Made by a program: the position numbers and the translations under genes. This document shows positions 17,101 to 25,260 of a DNA stretch of 64,000 bases, piece after piece. The notes under the pieces were generated by a model. The model made no database searches. It was not told the DNA's origin and saw only the letters and a program-made list of their open reading frames with translations. The stretch spans positions 323,561 through 387,560 of the forward strand of contig NZ_DAMBYD010000003.1 of the NCBI RefSeq assembly GCF_032051575.1, in the 5' to 3' direction. Origin of the DNA: Aminipila sp032051575 (lineage in GTDB: Bacteria; Bacillota; Clostridia; Peptostreptococcales; Anaerovoracaceae). The stretch's first letter is position 1, and the number at the start of each line of letters is the position of its first letter.

Positions 17101-19426
17101 AAACGGTACCCCCGCTTGTATAACAGTTTACTACAGGAGAACCTGCCACACCTACCAGCCCACCAACAGCTGCCATGGATTCCACAACTTCTAATTTTCT
17201 TTCCGTATGGCCTGTTATGTTTCCCAAACTATAACAATTCGTGATAACAGTCCTATTTGTCATACCAGTAATTCCCCCCGGCATAGCCAGCGCAGTAGGA
17301 AGAACTGAAGAATAAACAGATGCATTAGCATATGAATTTACAATATAACCCTTTATAGCCCAGCCGGCTATTCCTCCTGCATAGTTATTTCCTTTTTCCG
17401 TGGTCTGCCCTTTCAACTTTCCTGTAACAAAACAACTGTCAATCATGCCCTGATCATTTAATCCGCAGATCCCACCAACAACTATACTTTTCTTTCCTGA
17501 TACATTAATATTCACATTAGTTACTCCAAGGTTTTTAACGGTACCATCTTTTCCTATAACCCCAAAGCATCCAAAATATACATCCTTTTCTGTATTGTAA
17601 GCATTATCATTTTCACCGTTTATGCTAATGCCCTCGATTACATGACTGCCTCCATCAAGATTTCCGCAAAAAGAGTATTCTCCTTCCCCAATAGGTATCC
17701 ATTTATTATCAGATACATTGATATCATTGACAAGCCTGATAAATTTCCCTGCATATGTGTTTTCGTTGGAAAGAGAAACAGCGAATTTTCTTAGCTGTTC
17801 TTCTGTTCCAAGGGTGTAAGGATCTTCTTCTGTCCCGGTTCCCGATGCAAAAATGTTTTGTGGATTGATTTTTTCTTTCCAGATATCTTGGGAGATTGTA
17901 GCATTTGAATTCAATTTTTTCCAGTCATAGAAAATCCTACCCACCAGGTTTTCCTCAAATCCAAAATCCTTTGCAGGAGCTTTTTCTTTTATTATTTTTT
18001 TTGCTGTTTCTGTATTATTTGATGACAGATTGTTATGCAGAATCTCTACAGTTTCCTCAGTTGTTTTTTCTTTTATATCTACAAGACCTTCAAAGAAAGT
18101 TCCTCCTGAAGGAAAAACAATAACCGGTTCTGCATCATTTTTTCCACTATTATAGCAGCTGTTTAAAACGCAGCCATTAGCAGTAGACCAAGCCACCAGA
18201 CTTCCTTTATTCGTTTTTTCTGTTGTGGTATTGTTTGTTGTGCGAACTGTGTTGTCAGCATAACAATTATAAGTAACCCCAGAAGCCATTGCTGTTATAC
18301 CACCTCCTACAGCTGTTGCTGTTGCCTTACCGCCACTTATTACTTCTGACTCAACACTTCCCTCTGTATAATTGTTCATTACCAAAGTTTTATTTGCTGT
18401 TAAGGCTGCAATTGCGCCTGAATAAACTGTATTTCCACTTTCTCCTTTAACATCACAATCTGCAGAGCTGTTTGTAATGGCTGAGTTTTGATCTAGCTTA
18501 CCCGTCAGTCCTGCAGCGTAAACAAATTTCTGGCTATCAGATTTTACGAAAACTTCGCTATTAACAACCGTGCATCTGTCTATTAGATTATTTTTCCCAG
18601 AAACTGCTATTAAGCATGCTCCGTAAGGTGTCGAATCTGGTTCCCCAACGATATAAATTTTCGCATTGCTAATGGTAAGATTTTTAATCGATGCTCCATC
18701 GCTTAGTTTTCCAAAAAAACCTGCTTCCTTTGCAATAGTAAATTTATTAGACTGACCTACAGAAATATTTTCAACTCTTTTCCCATTACCATCAAAGCTT
18801 CCCCCAAAAGAATGCTCTTCTGACCCAATAGGCGTCCATTCTATACCTGATTCATCCATGTTTTTTGAAAGTTTTATATACTTATTTGCATAATCCTCTC
18901 CATTATTTACGGATTTAGCAAAGTTTTGCAATTGTATTTCATTGGCAATCATATAGGGTGATTCAACTGTCCCTGCCCCCTCGGCAAAAATAGCTTCATT
19001 TGCTAATGCTTTTAAAAGAGCATCTTTCATTGCCGCCTTTATTCCTTTAGAACTTAAAGTTGCACCGGTGACCGTATCTACACCATCAATATCATTTGCT
19101 GATGGATTTCCCATATTCTTGATATTATCTATAAGAGCTTTCGCTTTTTCCCAAAAAGTCGAGGTTTCTTGTTGTTCTGCTTCAATATTGCTAATCTTGC
19201 CATTATCTATGGTAACATTAACTAAAATATCACCATTTCGACCTTGCCCAAGTCCGCTAAAGGTTCCATCCGTATAACTGGCACCTTCTATTGTCACCGT
19301 GTCTTTAGTTATTGCTTGTTCCTCCACTTGGCCATCCGCAAAAACATAAAAACCATTCGGTATGGTTATCGCTACAATTAATGCAACTACCATGATATTT
19401 TGCAATAGTTTCTTCAACTCTTTCAT
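14144..19426 (-). CDS. Very large SLH-anchored surface protein with FMN-binding domain and GLUG repeats
   Basis: 1760 residues. Signal peptide 1-30 (MKELKKLLQN...VFADG). An FMN_bind domain covers ~48-140 and ends in DTVTGATLSS; the TGATLSS (120-126) fits the [ST]GA[ST]xx[ST] motif that ApbE flavinylates, with T123 the expected FMN-threonine. GLUG-type beta-helix repeats (GGIAG, GGICG, cysteine-containing NSYA/NCYS turns) fill ~150-880. A second FMN_bind-like domain (~905-990) lacks TGAT and is probably inactive. More GLUG repeats, a Ser/Asn linker, a conserved juxta-SLH domain (VGDRPVYDITLTSGQ) and three SLH repeats (1565-1760) follow. It is probably held on the cell-wall polymer as an electron-transfer or adhesion scaffold. 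No apbE is in the window. Confidence 0.85.
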   Translation of the reverse strand: MKELKKLLQNIMVVALIVAITIPNGFYVFADGQVEEQAITKDTVTIEGASYTDGTFSGLGQGRNGDILVNVTIDNGKISNIEAEQQETSTFWEKAKALIDNIKNMGNPSANDIDGVDTVTGATLSSKGIKAAMKDALLKALANEAIFAEGAGTVESPYMIANEIQLQNFAKSVNNGEDYANKYIKLSKNMDESGIEWTPIGSEEHSFGGSFDGNGKRVENISVGQSNKFTIAKEAGFFGKLSDGASIKNLTISNAKIYIVGEPDSTPYGACLIAVSGKNNLIDRCTVVNSEVFVKSDSQKFVYAAGLTGKLDQNSAITNSSADCDVKGESGNTVYSGAIAALTANKTLVMNNYTEGSVESEVISGGKATATAVGGGITAMASGVTYNCYADNTVRTTNNTTTEKTNKGSLVAWSTANGCVLNSCYNSGKNDAEPVIVFPSGGTFFEGLVDIKEKTTEETVEILHNNLSSNNTETAKKIIKEKAPAKDFGFEENLVGRIFYDWKKLNSNATISQDIWKEKINPQNIFASGTGTEEDPYTLGTEEQLRKFAVSLSNENTYAGKFIRLVNDINVSDNKWIPIGEGEYSFCGNLDGGSHVIEGISINGENDNAYNTEKDVYFGCFGVIGKDGTVKNLGVTNVNINVSGKKSIVVGGICGLNDQGMIDSCFVTGKLKGQTTEKGNNYAGGIAGWAIKGYIVNSYANASVYSSVLPTALAMPGGITGMTNRTVITNCYSLGNITGHTERKLEVVESMAAVGGLVGVAGSPVVNCYTSGGTVSEDYSYYVGAAIGWATGIAEIYDVYYNSEAVQTIQNQKVSPVSDIGWQVKQGINEDGEVYTGALTYHVEAKNSEKIKSQELADQLNKNFEAFPLNNDTLPANIKLKKWTIKNGIVTFADEYAERNFVEPPVEKPVLTGNYNDGTFYGRAESGKEYINVIIEVKNKKITSIDSSLKNAEINLVIESILKSNQAPEIDTKDSTEVTNFKNALRRATVKALKGDYTNYAAANHEIFAGGDGSKENPYKISSAEQLVKFAAAVNEVEHFKGKYIILTTDIDLSGIQWIPAGGSGLYAFSGDFDGKGYKISNMKIGNENKAAKYACAGLFAYIDTATIRNLEVKDGYINIEPASIPGVEKERSYAGLIAGYVGLTSTSGTRGGVIDNCRVTGRIFSNSVEQNYVGGIAGLMAHSFISNSYSDCQIQAKSPGNWVYAGGLVGLPSFSVIVNNYAYGKIYTDGAVNKTQLGGIGGMYSSYAFNNYTDVTLNAEKQTPDIGGIAGRNTGVGYIDNCYGNSAAEQKTGNKLATGTNVVGTLVSGDRYGKGQIQNSKLVASIDQNFVDSLNQNIGLIQKDKMYIDLIGEWFIYVPENLKFNTWTIKDGKAVFGTAQNNNNGNSSSSGRNSSKSSGGSSTANNNDNAASYKVKVTASQGSAKADIKVSDIKESKNLQIESSVANIVFDEKALKTILSEAKSEIATKINTIEKSSLSKEIQTIVGDRPVYDITLTSGQKTISNFGSGTVSVEIPYTLRQGENPNGIMVYYMDETGKLTKMSTTYNKDTKKVTFKTNHFSKYIVGYDNSVVQEGTIGSHFIDVSGNAWYENAVQYTIKNGIMNGVSDTRFDPDSNTTRAMVCTIFWNVEKKPTIEGNSKFTDVKNNSWYASAVIWSAENEVAKGVRENIFAPDAKVTREQFAQFLYAYAKHKGYNVTKTKGLSGYKDKPSAWAEEAVKWAVENQIISGKGNGILDPQGTATRAEIAQMMMKFNEKISM

Positions 19427-19462
19427 AACACACTCCTTTTATAATTGTAAAGTTATCAATAA

Positions 19463-19537
19463 CTAACCTTAAGTTTTAATTTTAGGTTAGCCTCAGCTAA
19501 CCTAATGCCTTAAATACGGGTTAGCCAAAGCTAACCC
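19463..19537. promoter_or_regulatory. Two iron-box-like palindromes plus a half site upstream of the FMN/SLH gene
   Basis: 19482-19505 is TTAGGTTAGC-CTCA-GCTAACCTAA and 19518-19537 is GGGTTAGC-CAAA-GCTAACCC, both perfect around a four-base centre and 34 bp apart. CTAACCT at 19463 is a further half site. The arms match the DtxR/IdeR iron-box arms (TTAGGTTAG) but with extra central bases. They lie from about the transcription start downstream, a classic repressor position; as RNA each would also fold into a hairpin. Confidence 0.7.
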
Positions 19538-19546
19538 AATAAAGAA

Positions 19547-19575
19547 AATTTACCATAATTATGAAAACTTGTCAA
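19547..19575 (-). promoter_or_regulatory. Promoter of the FMN/SLH surface protein gene
   Basis: TTGACA (19570-19575) and TAAATT (19547-19552) on the minus strand are 17 bp apart. The expected start, around 19540, abuts the palindrome at 19518-19537. The 5' leader is about 115 nt, with AAAGGAG before the ATG. Confidence 0.7.
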
Positions 19576-19614
19576 CACCTAAAATACGGGCGCAGTACAA
19601 TAACCAGTTTCTTA

Positions 19615-20241
19615 TTATTTTACAGCAAGTGTTGCCCAAAATGTCGGGACTCCATGTTCTTGAAGCGGACCGCTATTGTTATAATCCTCATATAAATCTT
19701 TTATGGAAAAACCGGATTGTATCTGTCCTCGCATTTGTTCATCCAATGTGTGGGAAAACTGAATGCCATCATCTGTTTTATCTAATACTTCTATTAATTC
19801 CTGATTTTTTAATGGATTGAATGGAAGGGAATAAGTCAGCTTGGATTCAATATCATCAAATAAAAAGTTAACCCCGTTATCAAGACCTGCCATAAGGATA
19901 CCGCCTTTTTTCAAAACACGGTAACATTCTTGCCATACAGGTATTACATCTTCGATATAACAGTTAGAAACAGGATGGAAGATAAAATCAAAAGAGTTAT
20001 TATTAAAGGGCAACTGTTTTGTCATATCTGCCCTTAATGTATTGATTGTATATCCCTCGCGTCTTGCAACGACCATTTCGCTATCAATTTGCTTTTGCGA
20101 GTAATCCAAAACAGTGCATTCTGCTCCAAGTGCCGAAAATACAGGCATTTGTTGGCCGCCACCTGCAGCAAGCCCTAATATTTTACAATTATGAAAATCA
20201 GGAAACCATTCCTTGGGAACTGGTCTTGTAGGTGTTAACTT
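19615..20241 (-). pseudogene. 5'-truncated class I SAM-dependent methyltransferase
   Basis: The frame runs back to 20241, giving PVPKEWFPDFHNCKILGLAAGGGQQ with SAM motif I (ILGLAAGGGQQ), then AECTVLDYS, the motif II acid, and NSFDFIFHPVS. The rest is a normal methyltransferase C-terminus ending FWATLAVK. An in-frame stop (20242-20244) lies before any start and no start codon precedes motif I; the first ATG (20148) falls after motif I. The N-terminal ~40-50 residues of the family are missing. The break coincides with the hairpin at 20253-20277, so the gene was probably cut by rearrangement and is inactive. Confidence 0.75.
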
Positions 20242-20252
20242 TTACCCACCGT

Positions 20253-20277
20253 AACGTGCGCCCTCTAGGCGCACGTT
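20253..20277. repeat. Perfect GC-rich hairpin at the breakpoint of the methyltransferase
   Basis: AACGTGCGCC and GGCGCACGTT form a perfect ten-pair stem with loop CTCTA. There is no T-run on either side. It lies between the histidine kinase stop and the truncated methyltransferase, and could be a weak transcription stop or a scar. Confidence 0.6.
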
Positions 20278-20292
20278 CTAAGAACATTATGC

Positions 20293-22137
20293 TCACTTAC
20301 CAAACCAAACGGACACTCCATTCTCAGTATTTGATATTTGATATTTTAAGCCATGCAAATCCAATACCTGTTTCACGATTGCCAATCCCAGTCCGGAACC
20401 CTGTATGTTGTCATTTACAGCTTCTTCACTATTTTCCTCCTTGCCATCATTTTGAAACCGTTCCGTATCATCCCTTCCCCGAGACTCATCAACCTTATAG
20501 TAAGCCTCCCAAATATGCCCCAGCTTCTCATCTGGAATGCATTCTCCAGTGTTGATTATCTCGATACTGTTTTCATTGATGTATAAATTGATTTCGCCTG
20601 TTCCCTCACAATGACGCACACTATTTGAAAGGATATTGTGAAACACCTTTGTCATCTGTGCTTTATCGCAATCTAAGGAAAAAACACCTCGTTCTTCTAC
20701 CTGGACTGTAATAGCCTTTTTCTCTAAAATCCCCTCATATTTTTTCACTTCTGATTTTGCCAGACTGTTTAGCTCAATTTTCTCTAAATGCAGTATTTGT
20801 GCACCAGCCTCCAGCTTTGAAAGTGTAAGCATTTCCACGATCATGTCATCCATCCTTTGTGCCTCTTCATAAATCACATCTAAATACTCTGTCTTTTTAT
20901 CGTTAATATTCTCCTTAAGCCCTTCCGTATACGCACTTATTAGGGCGATTGGAGTCTTTAAGTCATGGGCAATCCCATCTGTCATTTGTCGCCGGCTCTT
21001 TTCAAGCCTTTCCTGCTTCATGTAAATATTCCAAAGCTTATTCGAAAGCAGTAATCCTATGGCTATAATCAAAAGGAATGCCATAATATATATTGGAAGC
21101 AGGTCTTTGATTACCACGGGCCATGGATAAAACACAGTTTGCATGGCTACATAATACGCCTCGGATCTGCCTCTTCCTTCTTGCTCGTCCTCTGATGAAA
21201 GAAGGCCAGTAAAATACAAAATATCGGTTGCCTTGATCTGCCACCCCCCCTCAGCATTACTGTATTCTCCACCTGAAATCAAATCTGAAGAAGACAGATA
21301 ATTTGTGAGAAAATTTGGAGATGTCACCTCATTGCATAGGGCTCTCTTTTCTAGGGTTTCTGCTGTAATGCCACGGTTATTGACCCAGCCTTCACTATTT
21401 ACTATTACAGGCCCATTGGCATAGCCACTAGAAAAAAAATGTTCCTGAAAGCCCTCTATGTTATCCGGTTGAAAATTATAATCCCTTACCGTTTCCCAGG
21501 GAGCAGTCCAGTCCCATATAGGCGTAAGATTTTTCCTGGCAGTAAACCTTTCACTCTTTTTCAGTATTGTAATATTTTTCGGTTTTATTTCATTTCCCCT
21601 TACATAAACCACCCCCTGTATCTCATATACTTCTCGAATGTCTCCAACTTTTGCATCCTCATCGTTCAGCTCCCCATCCTGAAACTGAAATATTTCCTCA
21701 ATCTGAGAGGGCTCAAGGTAATCATCCAAGCAAAAGCCTACCTCGTCCGTCTGCCAAATTCCAGGCTCTGTTGTAATATGACCTACATTAAAACCCAAAT
21801 CATTACCACTTTTGGCTATTAGTTCATGATTTTTGCTAAAAAGAGCTGTCTTTCCATATAAAACCGGCTCTCCCTCTGAAATATAGCTTAACGTGCTTGT
21901 AATTCTTCTCATATTGACCGCATTGGGATTCGTTTCGTACTCCGGCAAAATCGGCTGTAGTTCTACAACTATTCTTTCAAGTTTGCTGGATTGAGCCGCT
22001 AAAGTCTTTGCTATTACCATCTGCCCATAAAAATATGTAAACATGAGCATTGTAATGATATAAAAGGAAATTAAACTAATCATCGTTCTTGTATAAATAC
22101 TTCTTTTATTGGATTTTATTTCTTTTTGTCCTTTCAT
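20293..22137 (-). CDS. Membrane sensor histidine kinase with large extracellular domain
   Basis: 614 residues. The first transmembrane segment (about 15-40) is followed by an extracellular region of ~300 residues and a second segment (YIMAFLLIIAIGLLLS, about 350-365). A HisKA motif (DGIAHDLKTPIALISAYTEG, His near residue 389) and an HATPase (ILSNSVRHC, GSGLGLAIVKQVLDLHG) complete it. It ends close to the wild-type family length. It pairs with the response regulator 10 bp upstream in the same operon. The ligand is unknown; the domain layout resembles VanS/BceS-like cell-envelope sensors. Confidence 0.88.
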   Translation of the reverse strand: MKGQKEIKSNKRSIYTRTMISLISFYIITMLMFTYFYGQMVIAKTLAAQSSKLERIVVELQPILPEYETNPNAVNMRRITSTLSYISEGEPVLYGKTALFSKNHELIAKSGNDLGFNVGHITTEPGIWQTDEVGFCLDDYLEPSQIEEIFQFQDGELNDEDAKVGDIREVYEIQGVVYVRGNEIKPKNITILKKSERFTARKNLTPIWDWTAPWETVRDYNFQPDNIEGFQEHFFSSGYANGPVIVNSEGWVNNRGITAETLEKRALCNEVTSPNFLTNYLSSSDLISGGEYSNAEGGWQIKATDILYFTGLLSSEDEQEGRGRSEAYYVAMQTVFYPWPVVIKDLLPIYIMAFLLIIAIGLLLSNKLWNIYMKQERLEKSRRQMTDGIAHDLKTPIALISAYTEGLKENINDKKTEYLDVIYEEAQRMDDMIVEMLTLSKLEAGAQILHLEKIELNSLAKSEVKKYEGILEKKAITVQVEERGVFSLDCDKAQMTKVFHNILSNSVRHCEGTGEINLYINENSIEIINTGECIPDEKLGHIWEAYYKVDESRGRDDTERFQNDGKEENSEEAVNDNIQGSGLGLAIVKQVLDLHGLKYQISNTENGVSVWFGK

Positions 22138-22147
22138 TCTCTTTGCC

Positions 22148-22822
22148 TCACTCCTCTACCTCAAACCGATACCCCATTTTTATCACCGTCTTAATATAAC
22201 CCGCACACTCCCCCATCGCTTTCCTCAGTTTTTTCACATGGGTATCTACAACCCGGTCCTCTCCTGTAAAATCGTAACCCCAAAGCTGATATAGCAGTTG
22301 GTTTCTTGTAACAATACAGTTTTTATTTCTTATAAAATACAGCAACAGTTGATACTCTAAATTTGCTAACTGAATGTCTTTTCCACAAACCTCCACTCGT
22401 CTGCTTTTTGGATAAATGACTATTTTTCCTGCTTGCAGCTTTTCACTGAGTCCGTCCCCATCGGCCCTTTTTATCAGCGCTATACACTTTGCGTAAAGCA
22501 CGGCAAGAGAAAACGGCTTTGTCACATAATCATCCGCTCCTAGTTCATAACCATAAAGCTTATCATCCTCATCGCTCTTTGCTGTAAGAAACACAATAGG
22601 CACTTCCGACTCTCTTCTTATTTCTCTGCAAACAGAGAAGCCATCAAGTTTAGGCATCATAATGTCCAGTAAAATCAGATCAAATTTTTGATCGCTGAGA
22701 AGCTCCAATGCCTTTTCCCCATTACTTGCACATACCAAACTGCTGCCTTTCGCAATAAAATAGTCGCGTACAATACCCTGCATTTTCTTCTGATCTTCCA
22801 CCATTAATATTCTGTAAGCCAT
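22148..22822 (-). CDS. OmpR/PhoB-family response regulator
   Basis: 224 residues. The receiver domain carries the acidic pair in MVEDQ, the phospho-acceptor in LILLDIMMPKLDG, and the lysine in DDYVTKPFSLAVL. The C-terminal winged helix contains LEYQLLLYFIRNKNCIVTRNQLL and DTHVKKLRKAMG. AAGGAGG stands just upstream of the ATG. It works with the adjacent histidine kinase. Target genes are not identifiable from this window. Confidence 0.92.
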   Translation of the reverse strand: MAYRILMVEDQKKMQGIVRDYFIAKGSSLVCASNGEKALELLSDQKFDLILLDIMMPKLDGFSVCREIRRESEVPIVFLTAKSDEDDKLYGYELGADDYVTKPFSLAVLYAKCIALIKRADGDGLSEKLQAGKIVIYPKSRRVEVCGKDIQLANLEYQLLLYFIRNKNCIVTRNQLLYQLWGYDFTGEDRVVDTHVKKLRKAMGECAGYIKTVIKMGYRFEVEE

Positions 22823-22914
22823 CCTAAGAACCTCCTTCGTATTTATCTTATTATAGCAATATGTCTTCTCTATGTCCTATCAAACTATTTTTATATTTTT
22901 AGGTCATAAAAAAA

Positions 22915-22939
22915 AGAGAACAGGCAAACCCTATTCTCT
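22915..22939. terminator. Terminator hairpin, one of two related copies
   Basis: AGAGAACAGG pairs with CCTATTCTCT (one mismatch) and is flanked by A- and T-runs, so it could act in either direction. A close relative (AATAGAGAACAGGG...CCCTATTCTCTATT) occurs at 35859-35895. Confidence 0.75.
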
Positions 22940-22946
22940 GTTTTTT

Positions 22947-22972
22947 TGTATCATTTGCCCAATTTAGATGCA
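22947..22972 (-). repeat. Dispersed C-terminal tail sequence (ASKLGK*), copy 1
   Basis: The complement encodes ...SKLGK-stop. Similar 26-bp sequences, each ending with SKL(G/S/N)K-stop, recur at 25402-25427 and 26257-26282. The open frame just upstream here (SLTHNLKALKCAW, 22951-23060) resembles the tail of a transposase, so these may be remnants of one insertion sequence family. Family assignment is tentative. Confidence 0.45.
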
Positions 22973-23045
22973 AGTTTGGTTATGCTCATAATCAGATGGA
23001 TAAATGCAACCCCGTTATGAAGTTGCCATGCACATTTCAATGCTT

Positions 23046-23846
23046 TCAAATTATGTGTGAGGGATATTGCTTCCTGTCTAAAGCCAAATCTGATACTGTG
23101 ACATGCGGATTGTGATATTTTTTTCTTTCCCGCGTATATTTGGGGAAATTGATTGCCTGTTTTGGACAGAAAGAGACACAGGCCATGCACTGGCTGCATT
23201 GATGGAGAAAAGTTGGTTTGCCATTTTCAAAACTGATATTATGGCAGGGGCAGACCTTGGCGCACAAGCCGCAGGAAATGCAATCATCCCAGACAGAAAA
23301 GTATTTGTCATTTGACGGGCAATGATCAATAAACTTCTGCATCTTCCGGGGTGCAAGCCATCGTGTCATCGCGTTGGCGTGAGGATAATTTCGCCGCTTC
23401 TTTTCAACAATCTCCTGTGCAATAGAAGCAAGCTGTACTTCTGTTTTGGGAACGCGCTTTTCAGGATCAGGAAACGGTGGATACATAGCCACATAATTGG
23501 CAACACTGTACACTTTCTCTCCATAGGAAAGTGTGCAATGCTTTTCTTGCAGTAGTTCCGCCAGCTTATCCTGACAGCCTCCGTTGATCATCCCTGGTGT
23601 GGAGACCGCGAAAATGTACGCCTTCGGGTTAAGCTCTACCCGCTCTACAAAATGGATTGCATACTCTGGCATCGTCCAGTGATACACCGGGAAAACAAAA
23701 CCGATCCTTTCAGCGTCCTCTGACGGAACATCCTTTGGGTCACATCGCATGGAGATGATTTCTGTCTCACCTAGGCGCTCGGCAATGACTTGTGCGGCGC
23801 GAAGGCTGTTTCCTGTCCCTGTAAAATAGTAGATCATATTTTTCAT
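23046..23846 (-). CDS. EFR1-family flavodoxin-ferredoxin fusion protein
   Basis: 266 residues. A flavodoxin-like N-terminus (MIYYFTGTGNSLRAAQVIAERL) is followed by a central region, then two 4Fe-4S motifs: CISCGLCAKVCPC (about 190-202) and CSQCMACVSFCP (about 217-228). It is a soluble electron carrier of the EFR1 type. It is divergent from a TetR regulator at 23994 and shares a compact promoter region, so the pair is likely a regulated unit. The C-terminus runs directly into transposase-like DNA and may be altered. Confidence 0.87.
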   Translation of the reverse strand: MKNMIYYFTGTGNSLRAAQVIAERLGETEIISMRCDPKDVPSEDAERIGFVFPVYHWTMPEYAIHFVERVELNPKAYIFAVSTPGMINGGCQDKLAELLQEKHCTLSYGEKVYSVANYVAMYPPFPDPEKRVPKTEVQLASIAQEIVEKKRRNYPHANAMTRWLAPRKMQKFIDHCPSNDKYFSVWDDCISCGLCAKVCPCHNISFENGKPTFLHQCSQCMACVSFCPKQAINFPKYTRERKKYHNPHVTVSDLALDRKQYPSHII

Positions 23847-23903
23847 AATGTTACCTCACAATTTCAAAACAATTCCAGATGTCACACTTGTAACAGTTTG
23901 ATA

Positions 23904-23930
23904 TTTTTATTATAATGAGCCTATAATAAT
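23904..23930. promoter_or_regulatory. Divergent promoter and operator between the EFR1 gene and TetR regulator
   Basis: TATTATA at 23908-23914 and TATAATA at 23922-23928 form an inverted repeat. On the minus strand TTGAAT-17 bp-TATAAT, and on the plus strand TTGATA-18 bp-TATAAT, overlap it. A single operator could thus control both directions. Confidence 0.6.
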
Positions 23931-23993
23931 AATTCAAGATTTCAGAGGCAAGTGCCACATCTGGTCATTTTTGCGACATTTGAAGGAGTCAAC

Positions 23994-24542
23994 ATGAAAG
24001 ATACACAAAATCCAATTGCTTTACGTTCCAGGGAATGGTTGACAAATGCTCTTTTGGAGCTGATGAAAAACAAACCGTTTCGGGAAATCAGTATTTCAGA
24101 GATTGCTGAAAAAGCAGATTTGTCCCGTAGAACTTTTTATCGTTCTTTTTCTTCGAAAGTGATTTGCTTTCATCTGGAGACAATTTGGCGTACAGGAGCA
24201 CTACAGCTTTCCGCTGACAAAGATCACAGCTATTTTCATACGATTCGTTGGTATCTGGAGCTTTGGTATGAGCATAAGGAACTGGCCCTTTTGCTTTACC
24301 GCAACGATTTGATGTCGCTGTTATTGCAAGAGTACAACCATCTTTTTCATGAAGTATACCTAATGCGGAAAAGCAATTATCCTTTGGCTAGGCAATCAGA
24401 AGCAATGAAATATGCTCTTTCCTACAGTGTAGGTGGACTTTTGAATATCCTTTGGCAATGGGCAAGCGAAGGGATGCAGAAATCACCTGAAGAAGTTGCT
24501 AATCTACTGATGGTTGCCATTCAGCTGCCTGATCGGGAGTAA
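23994..24542 (+). CDS. TetR/AcrR-family regulator
   Basis: 182 residues beginning MKDTQNPIALRSREW. The DNA-binding helix-turn-helix is ISISEIAEKADLSRRTFYRSF (about 36-56, split by family numbering). The C-terminal half (WYLELWYEHKELALLLYRN) is the ligand domain. An upstream in-frame ATG at 23952 is less likely: AAGGAG followed by five bp precedes the ATG at 23994. It is divergent from the EFR1 gene and probably controls it. Confidence 0.85.
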   Translation: MKDTQNPIALRSREWLTNALLELMKNKPFREISISEIAEKADLSRRTFYRSFSSKVICFHLETIWRTGALQLSADKDHSYFHTIRWYLELWYEHKELALLLYRNDLMSLLLQEYNHLFHEVYLMRKSNYPLARQSEAMKYALSYSVGGLLNILWQWASEGMQKSPEEVANLLMVAIQLPDRE

Positions 24543-24611
24543 CTCCTAAATTACAAATTCAAGTGTGTCAAATAAAATTTTTATGTGGAGACGGAAAGGA
24601 AACTGTCATGA

Positions 24612-24701
24612 TATATAAAATATAATAACCAACAAAGAATCAAAGAATCTTTTGGATGGATGAGTCCTATTGAATATCGGCTCACTCTCCAAGCAGCATA
24701 A
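24612..24701 (+). pseudogene. C-terminal remnant of an IS3-family transposase
   Basis: The frame reads YNNQQRIKESFGWMSPIEYR then LTLQAA-stop. This is the normal end of IS3-family OrfB transposases (NxxRIxxxLGWMSPxEYR). Nothing earlier of the transposase is present. About 35 bp further on, GTCTAACTAATAGGGGTCA (24738-24756) resembles an IS3 terminal repeat, and a related sequence recurs at 35650. It is a scar of a lost element. Confidence 0.75.
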
Positions 24702-24760
24702 AGAATAGCGTAGCAGATAAAAACTACTACGCTAAAAGTCTAACTAATAGGGGTCACCTC

Positions 24761-24809
24761 ATTTCGACGTGTCTTTTATAAATACAAATTTACGCTGTTT
24801 CGTCGAAAT
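24761..24809. repeat. Inverted repeat next to the IS3 scar
   Basis: ATTTCGACG (24761-24769) and CGTCGAAAT (24801-24809) are exact complements about 30 bp apart. They directly follow the IS3-like end and are flanked on both sides by similar GGTCACCTC / GCCACCTC sequence. They may be the ends of a small non-autonomous element or its target scar. Confidence 0.4.
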
Positions 24810-24846
24810 AAGCCACCTCTTGAAAAGTGCTTATATTGTGTTTGCA

Positions 24847-25260
24847 TTATTCAATTGCATTAAATATTTTCGAGATAACTTCACTATTCTCATCATCTTC
24901 TACAATTAATGCCAAATTTCCATTTACTTCTACAGGGAATGATCCAAATCCCTCCATGTAAAGACTTTTATTTTCCGCAGCATCTTTTATTGTGTCACTG
25001 TCTTTGTCAAACCTATATAGCTCAGCCTTATCGCTTTCGAACTTATATTTATATCCTTCTATTGCTCCAAGCATTTCAGCCGCCATCGTAACCTTCTCAT
25101 ATTCCAGTCCCTCATCTTCTAAGCCCTTTTCAAACTGCTCAAACGCAGTTAGCTTTTGTTCACTTGATGTCGTTATCTCTGCATCAGCATCTTGCTTGCC
25201 GCATCCCTTCACTCCAATAATTAATATCAAAGCCACTAATACAGTTGTTGGTAGCACCAA
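24847..25260 (-). CDS. Putative lipoprotein, 5' end formed by recombination
   Basis: 137 residues. After a hydrophobic stretch (TVLVALILIIGV) comes KGCG, a lipobox-like cysteine near residue 20, then a soluble domain rich in acidic residues (TAFEQFEKGLEDEGLEYEKV). The domain is not recognised but resembles small secreted lipoproteins of Clostridia. The start is a TTG with no good ribosome site. The codons before residue 6 lie in DNA matching the RND pump gene at 29555-29597. The original N-terminus (with a positively charged start) appears to have been replaced, so expression is doubtful. Confidence 0.55.
   Translation of the reverse strand: MVLPTTVLVALILIIGVKGCGKQDADAEITTSSEQKLTAFEQFEKGLEDEGLEYEKVTMAAEMLGAIEGYKYKFESDKAELYRFDKDSDTIKDAAENKSLYMEGFGSFPVEVNGNLALIVEDDENSEVISKIFNAIE

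Noticed and set aside
20250..20280. Integron attC site
   Set aside because: Short perfect hairpin without the GTTRRRY/AAC core, unpaired bulges or integrase nearby.
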